Shown: one piece after another, positions 1 through 11,543 of the stretch
How positions within the stretch are numbered: position 1 is the first letter of the stretch
Layout: the number at the start of each line of letters is the position of its first letter
Assembly (NCBI GenBank): GCA_015501585.1
Contig: JADNRY010000031.1
Span: 1-64,000, forward strand
Direction of reading: 5' to 3'
Length of the DNA: 64,000 nucleotides
Source: Rhodocollybia butyracea
Taxonomy: Eukaryota > Basidiomycota > Agaricomycetes > Agaricales > Omphalotaceae
Notes under the pieces: generated by a model
Database searches by the model: none
What the model was told of the DNA's origin: nothing
The model's input: only the letters and a program-made list of their open reading frames with translations
Made by a program: the position numbers and the translations under genes

Positions 1-1184
1 CCGAGAACAAACACTTATAGATACCGACCCAGGCGGCGTCGAAGAAGGTTTCCTCGGGGGTCGCTGGTACTACAGGGCCGGGCCCTTTCACCACTACCCG
101 CGGTAAGCCTCTCGCTATGCTACCATCCTGGACTACTGTCTTCCGTCTAAACACAATGTAGGGGCTTCCAGTGCTGCCAACGATGACAAGACCACCGATT
201 ATGCGGCAAAATCCGCCGCTCTCTCTACCATCTCGTTCTCCAAGGAGTCCAAAGAACCCTCGAAGTCGACTAAAAGCTCTAGTAGCTCTAAAGGTACCAT
301 TCTCATCGACAACAAGGACGAACCCATGGAGGAAGATCATCCCGCTACGCAGATCGCATTTGCAAGTTCTCTTTTCTTGACATATATTATAAAATCCATG
401 AAGTGTGCGCCTGTACGGATCCCACGATAACTGTGCTGAAGGAACCGTAGTGTTACCATTCATGCTCGGGCTTGCCTCTCCCAAAAGGACCATTTGGCTC
501 ACGGGCTTGGAATCAACGAGCGGTCGTACTGACTAAAGAGTTCCAGGATCCCCCGGAAATTACTGACGCGCTGGCTCGTGCTCAGGCTTCGAGGAAGAAG
601 ACCCGAGAGTCTAGGAAGTCCTCGAAGGCCAAGGTACTTAGATCCTTTCCTCGGGCCCTGGAAACACTTTGGCTGACGTCTCCACATAGGCTTCCGGTGA
701 AGTGAGTACTTCATCACTTAAGAGGAAAGTCGAGGAAACGCCTGTTGCCAATGAAGCGGCCAGTCTTGTCAATGAGTACGGAAAGCGCATGCGTTTCGAC
801 GCTGAGCTCATTGATAGCTCTCCCGAGGATGCTGGTGAGTATTTATAATGTGTTTTAACAAATCCGGCTTACATCTGTTGCGCAGTTACCCGTGCGCGAC
901 GCGAATGCGTTGTGGCCAAGCAATTCCTTGCTTCTTTGACTGGCCAATTTGGCGAACTCGACTTTGCCTCGATGACCGATACCAATCTCAATGTTCTCTT
1001 GAATATTCATAGGAACGAGTATCTTGGGAACCTGAGCAAGACCCAGGTCTTTTACGCTCGTGCTCTCCAAGCTCAGAAAGTCACAGACAGCTTGGTCCAC
1101 CTTTTGAAGTTCAGAGAGGACTCAGAAATGGTAGAAGGCGTACATCAACTTTCCCTTGAACATTGTCACACAAGCGGGCGTTAA
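1..1184 (+). CDS. 3' part of a spliced gene antisense to a Ty3-type element; coiled-coil-like protein of unknown function
   Basis: Exons can be followed across good splice sites: one ends at 102 (donor gtaag at 103), one starts at 162, another ends at about 632 (donor gtactt), then about 690-831 and 886-1184 with the stop TAA. The product is charged and Ser/Lys-rich, has a basic stretch (RKKTRESRKSSKAK) and a GKRMRF motif, and ends in a hydrophilic helical segment around LSKTQVFYARALQAQK. No known domain is recognised. The 5' end lies outside the window and one junction near 370-450 is unclear. It faces the minus-strand pol fragment at 1631-2154 tail to tail, the same arrangement as the antisense gene of the neighbouring retrotransposon (11544-13009). 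I infer that it is an accessory gene of the left-hand element rather than a host gene. Confidence 0.5.
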
Positions 1185-1630
1185 TCCACTATGCCTTCAG
1201 TGAGCATTGGTTGTTGTGAATGTACAGGGATGGAGTGTGCGATGTGTCAATCCTCCCTGTTAGCATCGTTGGAGTGGTAAATAACTTGTAAGTTTTTCTC
1301 TCCGGACACTATATCGTTGTCTGAACCGAGCTTCTAGTCAAATTCTTTAAATAAACTTTCTCTCGAGAAACCACAGTCTTTACAGTCTCTTTATCTTCTT
1401 TGCCTGGTAGCCTCTGAGCTCCGGCAATTCGTTTCCAGTACTAGTTAAGCCTATAGTCACTCGTTTATATTTTTAACATAGGCCTCTGACTATTACAGTC
1501 TTAAAAAGCCCAATAAAATCCATGTGTATTGATGATAACACGGAGTTTTTGAGATTAACATAACTTCAACACAAAGGTAAGTTTCTTTCCACGGGAAGAA
1601 AATGCATAGTGTTATAAATCCTCGAACACG
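1185..1630. other. AT-rich spacer between the antisense gene and the pol fragment
   Basis: No open frame of note. It separates two convergent genes that probably belong to the same minus-strand retroelement and should hold both terminators. Nothing else is recognised here. Confidence 0.4.
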
Positions 1631-2154
1631 TTAGCGTTCATTATTAGGTATCACTTTTCGCATCGTGCGGGTTCTGACACGAGGAGCTTCGTCTGTCTCC
1701 GGTATAATCTCTTCCTTGCTTGAATCTTCGTCAGAGTCCGGGTCTTCAGGGTTATAAACCACTTCATCACCGTCTACTGGTTTTCTCAAGGTAGGGATTT
1801 GATCAAACAAGGGGTCCCCCCTTTACGGATAAATTCCACATCCTCATTGTCATCACCATTGTTTACCATGGTGTCTAACTGATCCTTGGTCAAGTCGATG
1901 AGATCATGTATATCCTCGGGTAAGTCCATAGGTTTGTATCGGGAACGGTGGGGTAAGACCCTAAATGCACCAACTTTGCTTTTCAACATGGTACCATCCA
2001 TTTCCGCGATAATGTAAGAACCTCCCCTAGTTCTACGGATAACGACCATTGGTCCCATATATCTAGGGAACATCTTCCTGTCAAGATTCTTTTCAATTGC
2101 TGTATTTCTAACCTGAACAAGCGTCCCGGGTTTGAAATCATAGTTGAAGATGAC
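1631..2154 (-). pseudogene. C-terminal end of a Ty3/gypsy polyprotein (integrase tail), truncated by the 5' LTR at 2155
   Basis: Read on the minus strand, the segment begins at the LTR border and encodes FKPGTLVQVRNTAIEKNLDR, then a KMFPRYMGPMVV stretch and YIIAEMDGTML. This is the GPY/F-like integrase C-terminal pattern that decides substrate interaction in Ty3-type elements. An acidic tail follows (EDPDSDEDS...) and ends at a TAA at 1631-1633. A one-base frame change is needed near 1785. The upstream domains of this pol are missing: the reading is cut exactly at the first base of the LTR at 2155 and does not resume beyond the other LTR at 14455. It belongs to a different family from the 2155-14455 element. 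Confidence 0.75.
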
Positions 2155-2949
2155 TGTCAGGAAGCGTGTTGAGGGAACAAGCGCTCGATAGCGCTTGTTG
2201 TAAAGTAAATGATCAGACGGATCGGCATCAATCAATAAGTCTATCAACTGATCAATAAGCCAATCAACCAGATCCTGATGGCTAGTTGACATGTTAAGAA
2301 GGTATTTTTGGGATGGGAATCCCTCCCGCATAATTATAATAATGACTCGAGCATTGCATTCGAGTCATATCTACACATGACTAGTCATCGGTAGTCAAGT
2401 CTAGTCAAGTCGAGTCATTTTACCGGTACCGTAGGTAGCTGTAAGTAGTAGTAAGTAGATAGTATGTGTAACAAGTCATATGCGGAACCGAGACCTACCG
2501 AAACTCTATAAAAGGCGGGTTATTTGATTTCGGGACGCTAGACTTCTTATTCTGTAACCACCACTACGAGAATTACACTTTGATTACATCTGAACCTTAC
2601 TTGAGTGATTAACCTTGAGTATATATTTTCCTAACTAGTTACTTATTGAGTACATACCAATTAAGTGAATAGTTCGAAGCCTATATTGATGTCCAATCCC
2701 AATATAGTGAAGACCCGGAACCTATAATATTACTGAAGCCTTACCAGTAGTATTTACACGAAATTAATACCAGCAACCCTGAAGATTACTGAAGCCTTTC
2801 CAGTAATATCTACGCCCATAACATTTATTCCATTTGTAGTCATTAAATACATAACAACCCCTAGGCCCAATCCCATTGCCTAGTGAACTCGCTATTAAAT
2901 AAATCTAACTGAGTTGGTGGCAAAGGAGATCCGTATCCGTATCTTCACA
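2155..2949 (+). repeat. 5' LTR (795 bp)
   Basis: Begins TGTCAGGAAG and ends GTATCTTCACA, so it has the TG...CA ends. It matches 13641-14455 almost throughout. The U3 part (2330-2450) holds many ATGACT/AGTCAT words, including a palindrome at 2378-2389. A TATA box sits at 2507 and the predicted start site near 2540. The U5-like part has two near-identical copies of an ATTACTGAAGCCTT..CCAGTA unit at about 2727 and 2783. Confidence 0.95.
2507..2551 (+). promoter_or_regulatory. Core promoter and predicted mRNA 5' end of the Ty3 element, containing the self-primer
   Basis: TATAAAAG at 2507-2514 is followed 33 bp later by AGACTTCTTATT (2540-2551). A fungal RNA polymerase II start about 30 bp below TATA would put this 12-mer at or very near the 5' end of the genomic RNA. 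The 12-mer is the exact reverse complement of the site just after the LTR at 2951-2962. The transcript start itself is inferred. Confidence 0.65.
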
Positions 2950-2950
2950 T

Positions 2951-2962
2951 AATAAGAAGTCT
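2951..2962 (+). promoter_or_regulatory. Primer-binding site, complementary to the element's own mRNA 5' end
   Basis: AATAAGAAGTCT lies one base after the 5' LTR, where reverse transcription of LTR elements is primed. It shows no tRNA 3'-end complement (no TGG start) but pairs perfectly over 12 nt with 2540-2551 in the LTR. In Tf1 of fission yeast the first 11 nt of the mRNA prime in this way, so self-priming is the straightforward reading. Confidence 0.7.
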
Positions 2963-2984
2963 CTTGTTGTTATATATTATATAA

Positions 2985-5900
2985 ATGGCTACAACTACAC
3001 AAACCCGTGAAGAAAACGGAAGAAACTACACCTCCGTCTACTTTGTATCCAGTTTATGTTGTTACACCACACTCAAGCAGTGTACAACGAGTCATCAACC
3101 GTCCGTTACAAGCGGTAACGACGGAGAATACTCCGTTATACTTTCCGGAACGTGGTCGGCCCTTGGGAAGAAACCCTCGGAACCGATCAATGTCTTTATC
3201 TCCCACGCGTTTACGGGCTGCGCGATTATCGGCACTGGGCACTAATCCCGCCCCAGAGGAGCCGGAACTTTCCTATCGACATCAGTACTACACTAGAGAG
3301 TCGGCTGGTATGCCCATACACCCCGAATCTCATCACGTTGATTTACAAACGGAACTACAAAATCAAACTGATGCTTCTATGTACCGATCGACCGCATCTC
3401 CTCACTTAGTCGAGCAGCAACTGTTGGCTGATCTTGAGGAACATATTCAGTCATCACCACGGACACCAACACGGATGCCCACACAACGTGTTAACCCTAT
3501 TTCTAAAACACCATCTACTCCCAGTGTGTTCAATGAAGTAGTGAATCACCCAGAATTACTACCTGAAGATCGGACCTCGGAAGTAATACTTTATCCTCAG
3601 GAACATGAAACGAACATTATATATCTACCAATGAGAAGATTGTAAGCCATGGACCATTTAGAGAAAACTTTACCTTCTCAAGTACACCCATTGCTCAATC
3701 CACACCATGGAACACAGGGACACAACACCAGACTTATTCAGAGCAATACCGCTCTATTATGGGGGAGAGTCCACAGGTACATGCAACTAATACACAATTG
3801 AACTCTCCAAGAGAACCCCTCAATGTAACCCATAATGATTTTCCAGAACTGCGGGATAGAAGTGAATATCAAAGGTCAAGAGATCAATTGCATGCTACAG
3901 CGCACCTAGTCAGAAACCTTCTAATGCGGTTAGGAATAAATAATCAGGCAGAACGAACGGCAGTGGATGGCTACGTGTACTTGAAACCTTAGCTACAACT
4001 CCACTCTCAGACATGCCTAGAAATCTTGCGGATAATATCCGAGAACCGCGAAACGCAAGTCTATTAAATCACTATGTACGAGTCATTAGAGAACAACCAT
4101 ATCGAAATATAGTTGAGAATAGTGATTGGCTTTCAACAATCCCTAACTCATCCCCAAGGTTGTCAATGCAGGGTGAAAGCCCTAGACAAAGGATTTTGCG
4201 GCTAAGGGCTAATCTAGAAATGCTGTCACCAGAACCTGGTCTCACACTTGATCTCCCACAACCTATATCAGATGAGGAGAGAAGAAAGCAACTCCTTAAT
4301 GAGGCAATGCAATTAGGCTTTGGGAACTTAACAGCCAGAGCTAGGGCATTATTGCTTAAAGTGGGATTTGTCCTTAATCTAAGAAGGACCCCAATTGGAT
4401 GGCTAAGAGCATTAAGGGAATTAGCAAATGTGGATGAAGACACATTCTCACCAGAATTATCTCAAATTTTCCAAGGAGATAATATTGATCAAATATTAGC
4501 CTTAGAAAGGGAAGCGGATCGGCAAGAATTCAGAGTAATACTTGATGATTTGTTGTTTCCATCAGAGTTGACTCCACCAAACTTAAGTCCTAACACTAGT
4601 CAAGAAAGAAGGTCTAATTCATCCAGTGGATCTGATACCCCCTATCAGACTTTAGATGGGCAATGGTTATCTTTACCACGAGTAAGGGAGAATCCTGCAC
4701 CATCTTCTGGAGGACAACCACAACAAAGCTCTCCTACCTATGTAGAGACACCGCAAAACCAGACCCCAACAACTAGGATCCGAAGGGATACTCCTTGGGC
4801 ACCCAGACAACACACCACACGGATGGAAAACCCTGTCACTATCATATCAACGGATTCAGAACATGAGATACCGCCCAGGCCAAGTATAATACCTAGGCGG
4901 GCTCGCTATGGTGACACTAGCAATGCCCAAGAACAATGGGAGCAGATTCCCCGGAGAGACAATACTCTGATGAAGCGGACCCAGTACCCCCATACCTGGA
5001 ACAGGACTGGGAGGAATACCAACAGCAGCTGGCTATAACTAGAAGCTTTCAACAACAGAGAGGATCAAAAGAAAGAGGTAATTTGAATACTGAGCAACAG
5101 GAAACACAGTCCATGGGAGAATTAACTAATGAGTTTTTACAATGGGTCAATGACACTAGTTTGCAGGATGCTCATATGGGACCTAAGCTTGCTATACAGA
5201 ATCAAGTGGAAACAAAACCCTTGAATCATCGACAGAGAAGGGGTATGGAATGGAAATCAATGAAGGAACGTGAAAATAAGGCCGCCGGGCTACCCACTCC
5301 ACAACTACCCTGAACAGGAACAGGAATCTCAAGCATCTACAGCAAAACCCACACCAGTCACTCAAAATTTTATTAGAGATTCACCACCCCACCAAACAAT
5401 GTTGGAGTCTCAATTTGAATATACTAACCCATATAAAAGGGATAATAGACCAGGGGTAGGTACATCAACAGCAGGGCAGCACATGTATGACTATCCCCAT
5501 ATTCCCAACAAAGGTAAGGGCAGGGAATCAGGAGATCATGGAAATGACCACAAGGACCGAAATTCATTGACAAGGACACCTGCAATGCCATCATATGATA
5601 ACTTTGAGAGTATCTCAACTAGAGGAGTAAAAATTGGTGATACACCACAAATAAAATCACCCCTTGACACTCACAACTCTCAAACTAATGAGGATAAGGA
5701 GATACCTAAACAAGACAACTTGGAGGATAGGAGTAGCATTATATCTAACCATCAACAGGTAACCAAACTAAGTACAAGAACACCTTTCCAAACAAATGTT
5801 GGAGGGGGAGAGGGTGGTAAACCACCATCATTTGATCCTCACGATTACAACTCTGATAGCAATGATGAGAGGCCCCAACCCCAAACAAGCCAAGAAATAC

Positions 5901-7316
5901 TGATACTAGAGATTTAATACTCAGTATGGGAGGAGGAGGTGGAGGACCACCATCCTACCATGGAAATTTTAATTCACACTCAGCTAAGAGTAACTCATCA
6001 AATAGAGCAAACTCTAGCTATAGTACATACTCTAGAAGGGGGGGAAATGGAGGAAGAGGCCACCCAGGGTGGAGGTAATGGATATTTTGGAGACTCAGAG
6101 TCAGACAGTGATGGAAGAGACTGGGATCAGAGAGAGAGAAGAAAGGAATGGTACCCAAATAAGGGATGGGGAAGAGATGGTCGTGATGGCGGATGCGTGA
6201 TGGCCGTGATGGAAGAGACCAAAGAACTGTGAGAAGAATGAAGAGAAAGAGAGAAGAGAGAGAGAAAGAGATGAAATGAACCGTGAGGCAAAACTAGATA
6301 TTACAAAACCAACACCATTCTCTGGGAAAATAGGGAGGAATGGCGAGAATTCCGAGATAGTTGTGAAAATATATTCTCAGCTAAATCTAGAATTTACAGA
6401 GACGATGTATCCAAGATTGCCTTTGCGGCCTCAAACATGAAGGGACCGGCAAAACGGTATCATCAAAATTTAATGAGGAAACAACGCAGTGGAGAACACA
6501 TTTCTGCTCTCACAACTTGGGAAGAATTCATACTACTTTTTGGAGAGATGTTTGGCCTTCATGATGAGGTACTTACAGCTCAATCTAAACTTGATAGTTG
6601 TACTCAGAAGTGGTCAGAGGCTTTGCTGATTTCTTGGTAAGGTTTGAAGATATTGCATTACTAACTAATTACAATGACAAGGCACTGAGATGGAGAATGC
6701 TTAAGCAAATTCGCTCCGACCTAAGGAACCGCCTAGTGGACCATGGGAATATCCCCGAAACATTTGCGGGTGTGGTTAGGAAATTAATGAGATTGGACAG
6801 TGCCAAACAAGCATTCAGTGAGATTGGCCTTGGGGGAACAAGGAATTGGGTACCCGGCAATACCAATAACCCAAACCCCAGTACCAAGAGCAATAACATA
6901 CCTGATACTCGGCAAACAAATAACCGGTTCAACCAACGATCAACTCCCAATCCAACGTTGTGACAGGAAGGGGAGCCCAGGAGGGGATAACAGAAGAAGT
7001 AATATTGGAGGCCACCACCATAACCAATACAGACGGATCTACAATACAGGAAAATTCTAGTACCTACCCAAGGGTGTCACAGGAAGAATGGAATAGACGC
7101 ATGAGAAGTGGGGAATGCGGTATATGCGGTTCCAAAGAGCACCGATACCGTGACCACTTCAGGAAGAATGGTCCCAAGTCTATCACCGCAAGAGGAGCAT
7201 TTATGGAAGAATATGAGTCTGAGGATGCCTTGTATGTGGAAATTGAAGGATTCGATGAACCAGTGCACATTGATGACCCGGTTCTGGAATGGATGGAGAA
7301 CGACTCGGGAAACTAA
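2985..7316 (+). CDS. gag: gag region of the Ty3 element (frameshifted as assembled)
   Basis: The ATG at 2985 follows the primer-binding site by 22 bp. The first 3.2 kb encode a long, hydrophilic Pro/Ser/Thr/Gln-rich arm in successive frames (3007-3645, 3759-3992, 4013-5038, 4936-5313, 5270-5917). The capsid-like Retrotrans_gag part is at about 6300-6830, with WEEFILLFGEMFGLHDE and RDLRNRL-type helices. A nucleocapsid knuckle follows at 7110-7160: CGICGSKEHRYRDH has CX2CX4HX4H spacing, with His replacing the usual last Cys. The N-terminal arm is unusually long for a gag. Frame changes are numerous; several fall in short homopolymers. Confidence 0.75.
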
Positions 7317-8660
7317 CTAAAGACTCCGAAACCCAAAATGGAGCGGTGCGGGGTCTTGAAGCAGTGAGCTCCGAACAATTGTTTGCAACATCCATCATAT
7401 TAAATTCTACATCCGAAAATTCATTATTATTACCCATAAATTTCCATACTAGGGATTCCAACCCGTGCTATACCCTTATTGACTCTGGAGCATCGAGAGA
7501 ATTTGTTGACGAGGCTTTAGCTAATAAATTTGAAAATCAACTCACAACACTTCCTGAACCGATTCCCTTAACACTATTTGACGGAGAATTGACATCCGGT
7601 GGAAAAATAACAAAAAAATTAGAAACCGATATTTTCTTTGGAGATGGATCCACTCAACGTGTAATCTTTCTGGTAACCAAACTGCACCCCAGTGCATCAG
7701 TAGTATTGGGATTACCATGGTTACGAAGGATCAACCCCACAATTGATTGGAAGAACCTCAAGGTATCCTTCCAACAGGGAGTTCAACTATCAGCAGTAAC
7801 CATAGATAATGGATTCCCCACTACTCACACGGTTACAAACAGGGTTAAATACCCTAGACCAACTATAGAAGTAGTACCGGAAAATGAATATCGGAATCCA
7901 ACACTTGGCTTGGAGGATCCAATCCTGCTGAGAGAGGATGAGTATCAGGAATACAAAAAGAGTAAACTACCACAACATCACCAAATTAGGGAGAAGCCAG
8001 CATTAGAGAAAGATTAAGATCATCAGTGCTAGTAGAGGAAATTCCAGAGGAACGCCTACCCAGATGGCCGGGACTAACTTTAAATGACCCTTTACTCCTA
8101 CATATTGATGAACTTGAAAATTATTATGAAAATAAAAGAAGAGAGCAACGTAAAAAGGACCGCAAGGAGTACAAACATAGGAGTAGGGTTAGACAAAAGA
8201 ATTCCAGAGTTCTGACAATAATAAACAGGAGAATAATCGCCCTATAAGGATCCAACAAAGACACGATGGAGAGACACCACAGGAGGACCAAAAATTGGCA
8301 TGGTGAATGCCGCGGCATTTGCAAGATTGGCACAATCCGGCTGCGAAACTTTCACGTTACATTACAATTTAAAGGGAGAAATACACGAGTGGAAGAAGAG
8401 TGAGGAGATCGGTGATTTGAATATCAAAATCAAAGATCCGATCATCAGAGGAGACCAGATCGCAGGAACCGATCAAAATAAGGCCTCCGATCAAATACCG
8501 GAACAAGCCTCCATGGCTAATGATGAGGAAATCTTATTAAAACATGTACCAAAAGATTACCATGACTTTGCCAAAGTATTTGCAGCAGGGGAGGCCAAAA
8601 CCTTACCTCCACATCGACCTTATGATATTGAAGTGCACACAGAAGACAATAAATTACCCC
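7289..8660 (+). CDS. pol: pol 1: aspartic protease and linker
   Basis: The frame starts in the overlap with the end of gag. The catalytic DSGA motif of a retropepsin is at about 7480 ([17 protein letters not shown]) and the ILG-like second motif is VVLGLPWL at about 7700. The remainder (7800-8660) is a charged linker that leads to [20 protein letters not shown] and [11 protein letters not shown], the conserved approach to reverse transcriptase in Ty3-type pol. Frame breaks lie near 8017, 8250 and 8662; the last is in a run of five C. Confidence 0.85.
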
Positions 8661-9942
8661 CTTAGGTAAAATATATAACATGTCAGAACTTGAACTCAAG
8701 ACTTTGAAGGAGTACATAGATGACATGTTAAATAAGGGATTCATCAGGGCGTCTTCTTCACCTATTGGTGCACCAGTATTGTTTGCAAAGAAAAAAGATG
8801 GTAGTCTAAGGTTGTGTGTGGACTACAGATCCTTGAATAAGTTGACCAAGAAGAATAGGTATCCACTCCCACTGATTGGAAACTTGATTGATCAATTAGG
8901 AAAGGCAAGATATTCACCAAACTGGACTTAAGGGTAGGATACAACAACATTAGAATTGCAGAAGGTCATGAATGGAAGACTGCATTCAGAACAAGATATG
9001 GCTCATATGAGTACTTGGTAATGCCTTTTGGGCTAACCAATGCCCCTCATATTTTCAATATTTCATGAATGATATTTTCCATGACTTAACAGACAATTTT
9101 GTTGTGGTGTATCTGGATGATATACTGATCTACTCTAAAAATGAGAAGGAACACAAGCAACATGTAAGGCAGGTCCTACAAAGGTTACAGGAACAAGACC
9201 TACATGTCAAACCTGAAAAGTGTGAGTTCCACACCAAAGAAGTGGAATACTTAGGAGTAATAGTATCTCCAGAAGGAATTAGGATGGACCCAAAGAAAGT
9301 AGAAGCAGTGATGAAGTGGCCCGAACCAACTACTGTGAAAGAATTACAGTCATTCTTGGGTTTGCCAATTTTTACAGAAGATTTATAGATAATTTTTCAG
9401 GGATTGTCAAACCAATGACCAAATTACTACAGAAGAATGTCAAGTGGAACTGGAATATCGAGTGTCAGTCAGTATTTGAATTACTGAAGAAAGCATTCAC
9501 CGAGGCACCAGTACTTCGACACTTTCGGACAGAATTACCAATTATTGTGGAATCTGATGCATCCGATTATGCTATAGCGTCAATTATATCTCAATATAAC
9601 CCAGAAACAGGAGAATTTCACCCAATAGCATTCTTTGCCAGGGGACTAGTAGCCGCAGAATTGAACTATGATGTCTATGACAAGGAAATGTTAGCTATTG
9701 TGGAATCATTCAAACAATGGAGAGCTTACCTTGAAGGGGCCAAATACAAGGTAGAAGTATTCACAGACCACAATAACCTACAGTGGTTTACTACAACTAA
9801 GAACCTAACAAGGCGACAAGCCCGCTGGTCAGAATTCCTCTCAGGATTTGATTTCCATATCAACTACAGGCCGGGAAGACTAGGGACTAAACCGGATGCA
9901 CTCACACGCCGAGGGGATGTTTACCCTAAGAAGGGGGAATAG
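8661..9942 (+). CDS. pol: pol 2: reverse transcriptase and RNase H
   Basis: RT motifs appear in order: [34 protein letters not shown], a KLDLR motif A (8918-8940), MPFGLTNAP, the YLDD active site in [12 protein letters not shown] (about 9110), then [12 protein letters not shown]. RNase H follows with [16 protein letters not shown] and [11 protein letters not shown]. Frames break at about 8911 (TT where TTT is expected), 9058 and 9362 (TTT where TTTT is expected). With these corrected the domain set looks complete. Confidence 0.93.
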
Positions 9943-11479
9943 TAGAAGCCAATAAAGGGAATCAACAAATTCTTTTGAATCCTGAACAACTATTGGCTTC
10001 CTTAATTCTCAATGACGAAGCAGACATTGCTAAAATTAGGAAATCTACACATGATTCTTACTGGAAACGCATGGAGGAGGTAGCCAACTCCGATCACCCT
10101 GGTCCTTTTAAATCTGAAAACGGACTCCTACTCAGAGAAGGTAAAATCTATGTACCAAAGGAGCTCAGGTTACGAATTCTCCAAACACACCATGATCATA
10201 AGCTAAGAGGGCATCCAGGAATAAGAAAAACTCAACAAGTAATCTTGGGACATATTTTTGGCCAGGCTTACACAAGGATGTGAAGCGATATGTATTAGCC
10301 TGCCAGGACTGCCAAAGGGGAAAATCATCCAGGTTAAGAAAATTAGGACTACTAAAGCCTTACCAATAGGAGAAAGGCCTTGGAGTTCAATTTCTGTGGA
10401 TCACATTGTAGAACTCCCTATGTCAGGAGGCCATGATGCAATTATGGTTGTAGTATGCAGACTTACTAAACAAGCTATATTTGTACCTTGTCATACCACA
10501 GATAATTCTGATGACTTGGCCAAACTATTCATTAGGGATGTATTCAAAATGGACTTCCAGTGGACATAGTATCAGACAGGGGAACAATGTTTACTTCCAA
10601 ACTATGGACATCACTATGTGATATACTCAGTATAAGACAGAATTTATCAACAGCATATCATCCCCAAACTGATGGACAAACTGAAAGAACAAATCAAACA
10701 CTGGAACAATACCTCAGGATGTTTGTCAACTATGACCAAGACGATTGGGTAGAATGGCTACCCCTTGCAGAATTTGTATTCAATAACACCCCCAGTGATG
10801 CTACAGGACTTACACCATTTTTTGCCAATAAAGGATATCATCCACGACTCACATTGAGCCTCAAGGATGTACCAAGTCATAAGGCTCATCTGAAGGCACA
10901 AGAACTGAAACAGGTACACGAGTATCTTAAGGAGGGAATTCAACAATCCAATAGGAATTATGAGAAGCAAGCAAATAGATCTAGAAGGGAGGAAAGTACC
11001 GAATGGAGAGTTGGTACAAAGGTTTGGTTAAATACAAAAAATATTAGGACCAAGAGACCGTCTAAGAAGCTGGACTATAAGAAATTTGGACCGTTCCGAA
11101 TTAAGGAAAAGATATCCAACCATGCCTATCGATTGGAGTTACCCGGAATATTAGGGAAAATTCACGATGTATTCCATGTTGATCTATTAAGTGAACAGCC
11201 TACCGAATATTTTCCCAACAGAAAGCCAGCTCCCCAACCCCAATAGAGATTGAAGGAGAAGAAGAATATGAGGTCAAGGAAATACTTGATTGTCAAAGGA
11301 GTAGGGGAAGGATGCTATATCTTGTAAGGTGGGAAGGATATGGACCGGAATTTGATACATGGGAACCCATCGCGCACCTACCACGAGCACAAGAAGCAGT
11401 AGAAGAATTCCATATTCTACATCCTATAAAAACTAAACTTAAAGATCACGAATGGGAACGCGAAACGCAAACTCAATGA
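9943..11479 (+). CDS. pol: pol 3: integrase with C-terminal chromodomain
   Basis: The HHCC zinc-binding domain is at about 10180-10320 (HDHKLRGHPGI ... CQDCQ). The DDE core has SVDHIVELP, IVSDRGTMFTS and AYHPQTDGQTERTNQTLEQY. A GPF/Y-like C-terminal domain follows (KKFGPFRIKEKISNHAYRLE, then FHVDLLSE). A chromodomain spans about 11255-11420 (EEYEVKEIL, LYLVRWEGYG, FDTWEP) and probably directs integration to methylated-histone chromatin. Frame breaks at about 10252, 10340, 10550 and 11240 are each cured by one extra base in a T, A, A or C run. The stop is TGA at 11477-11479. Confidence 0.93.
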
Positions 11480-11543
11480 GATCATCAATTGATTTCACAT
11501 ACGGATCTAGTTAGTTACAGTTAACGGATACTCGAATTGGTAT

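Noticed and set aside
1786..2331. Single 181-residue minus-strand protein
   Set aside because: Its first part is a read-through of LTR sequence (the same start occurs in the 3' LTR at 13527-13817); only 1631-2154 is retroelement pol.
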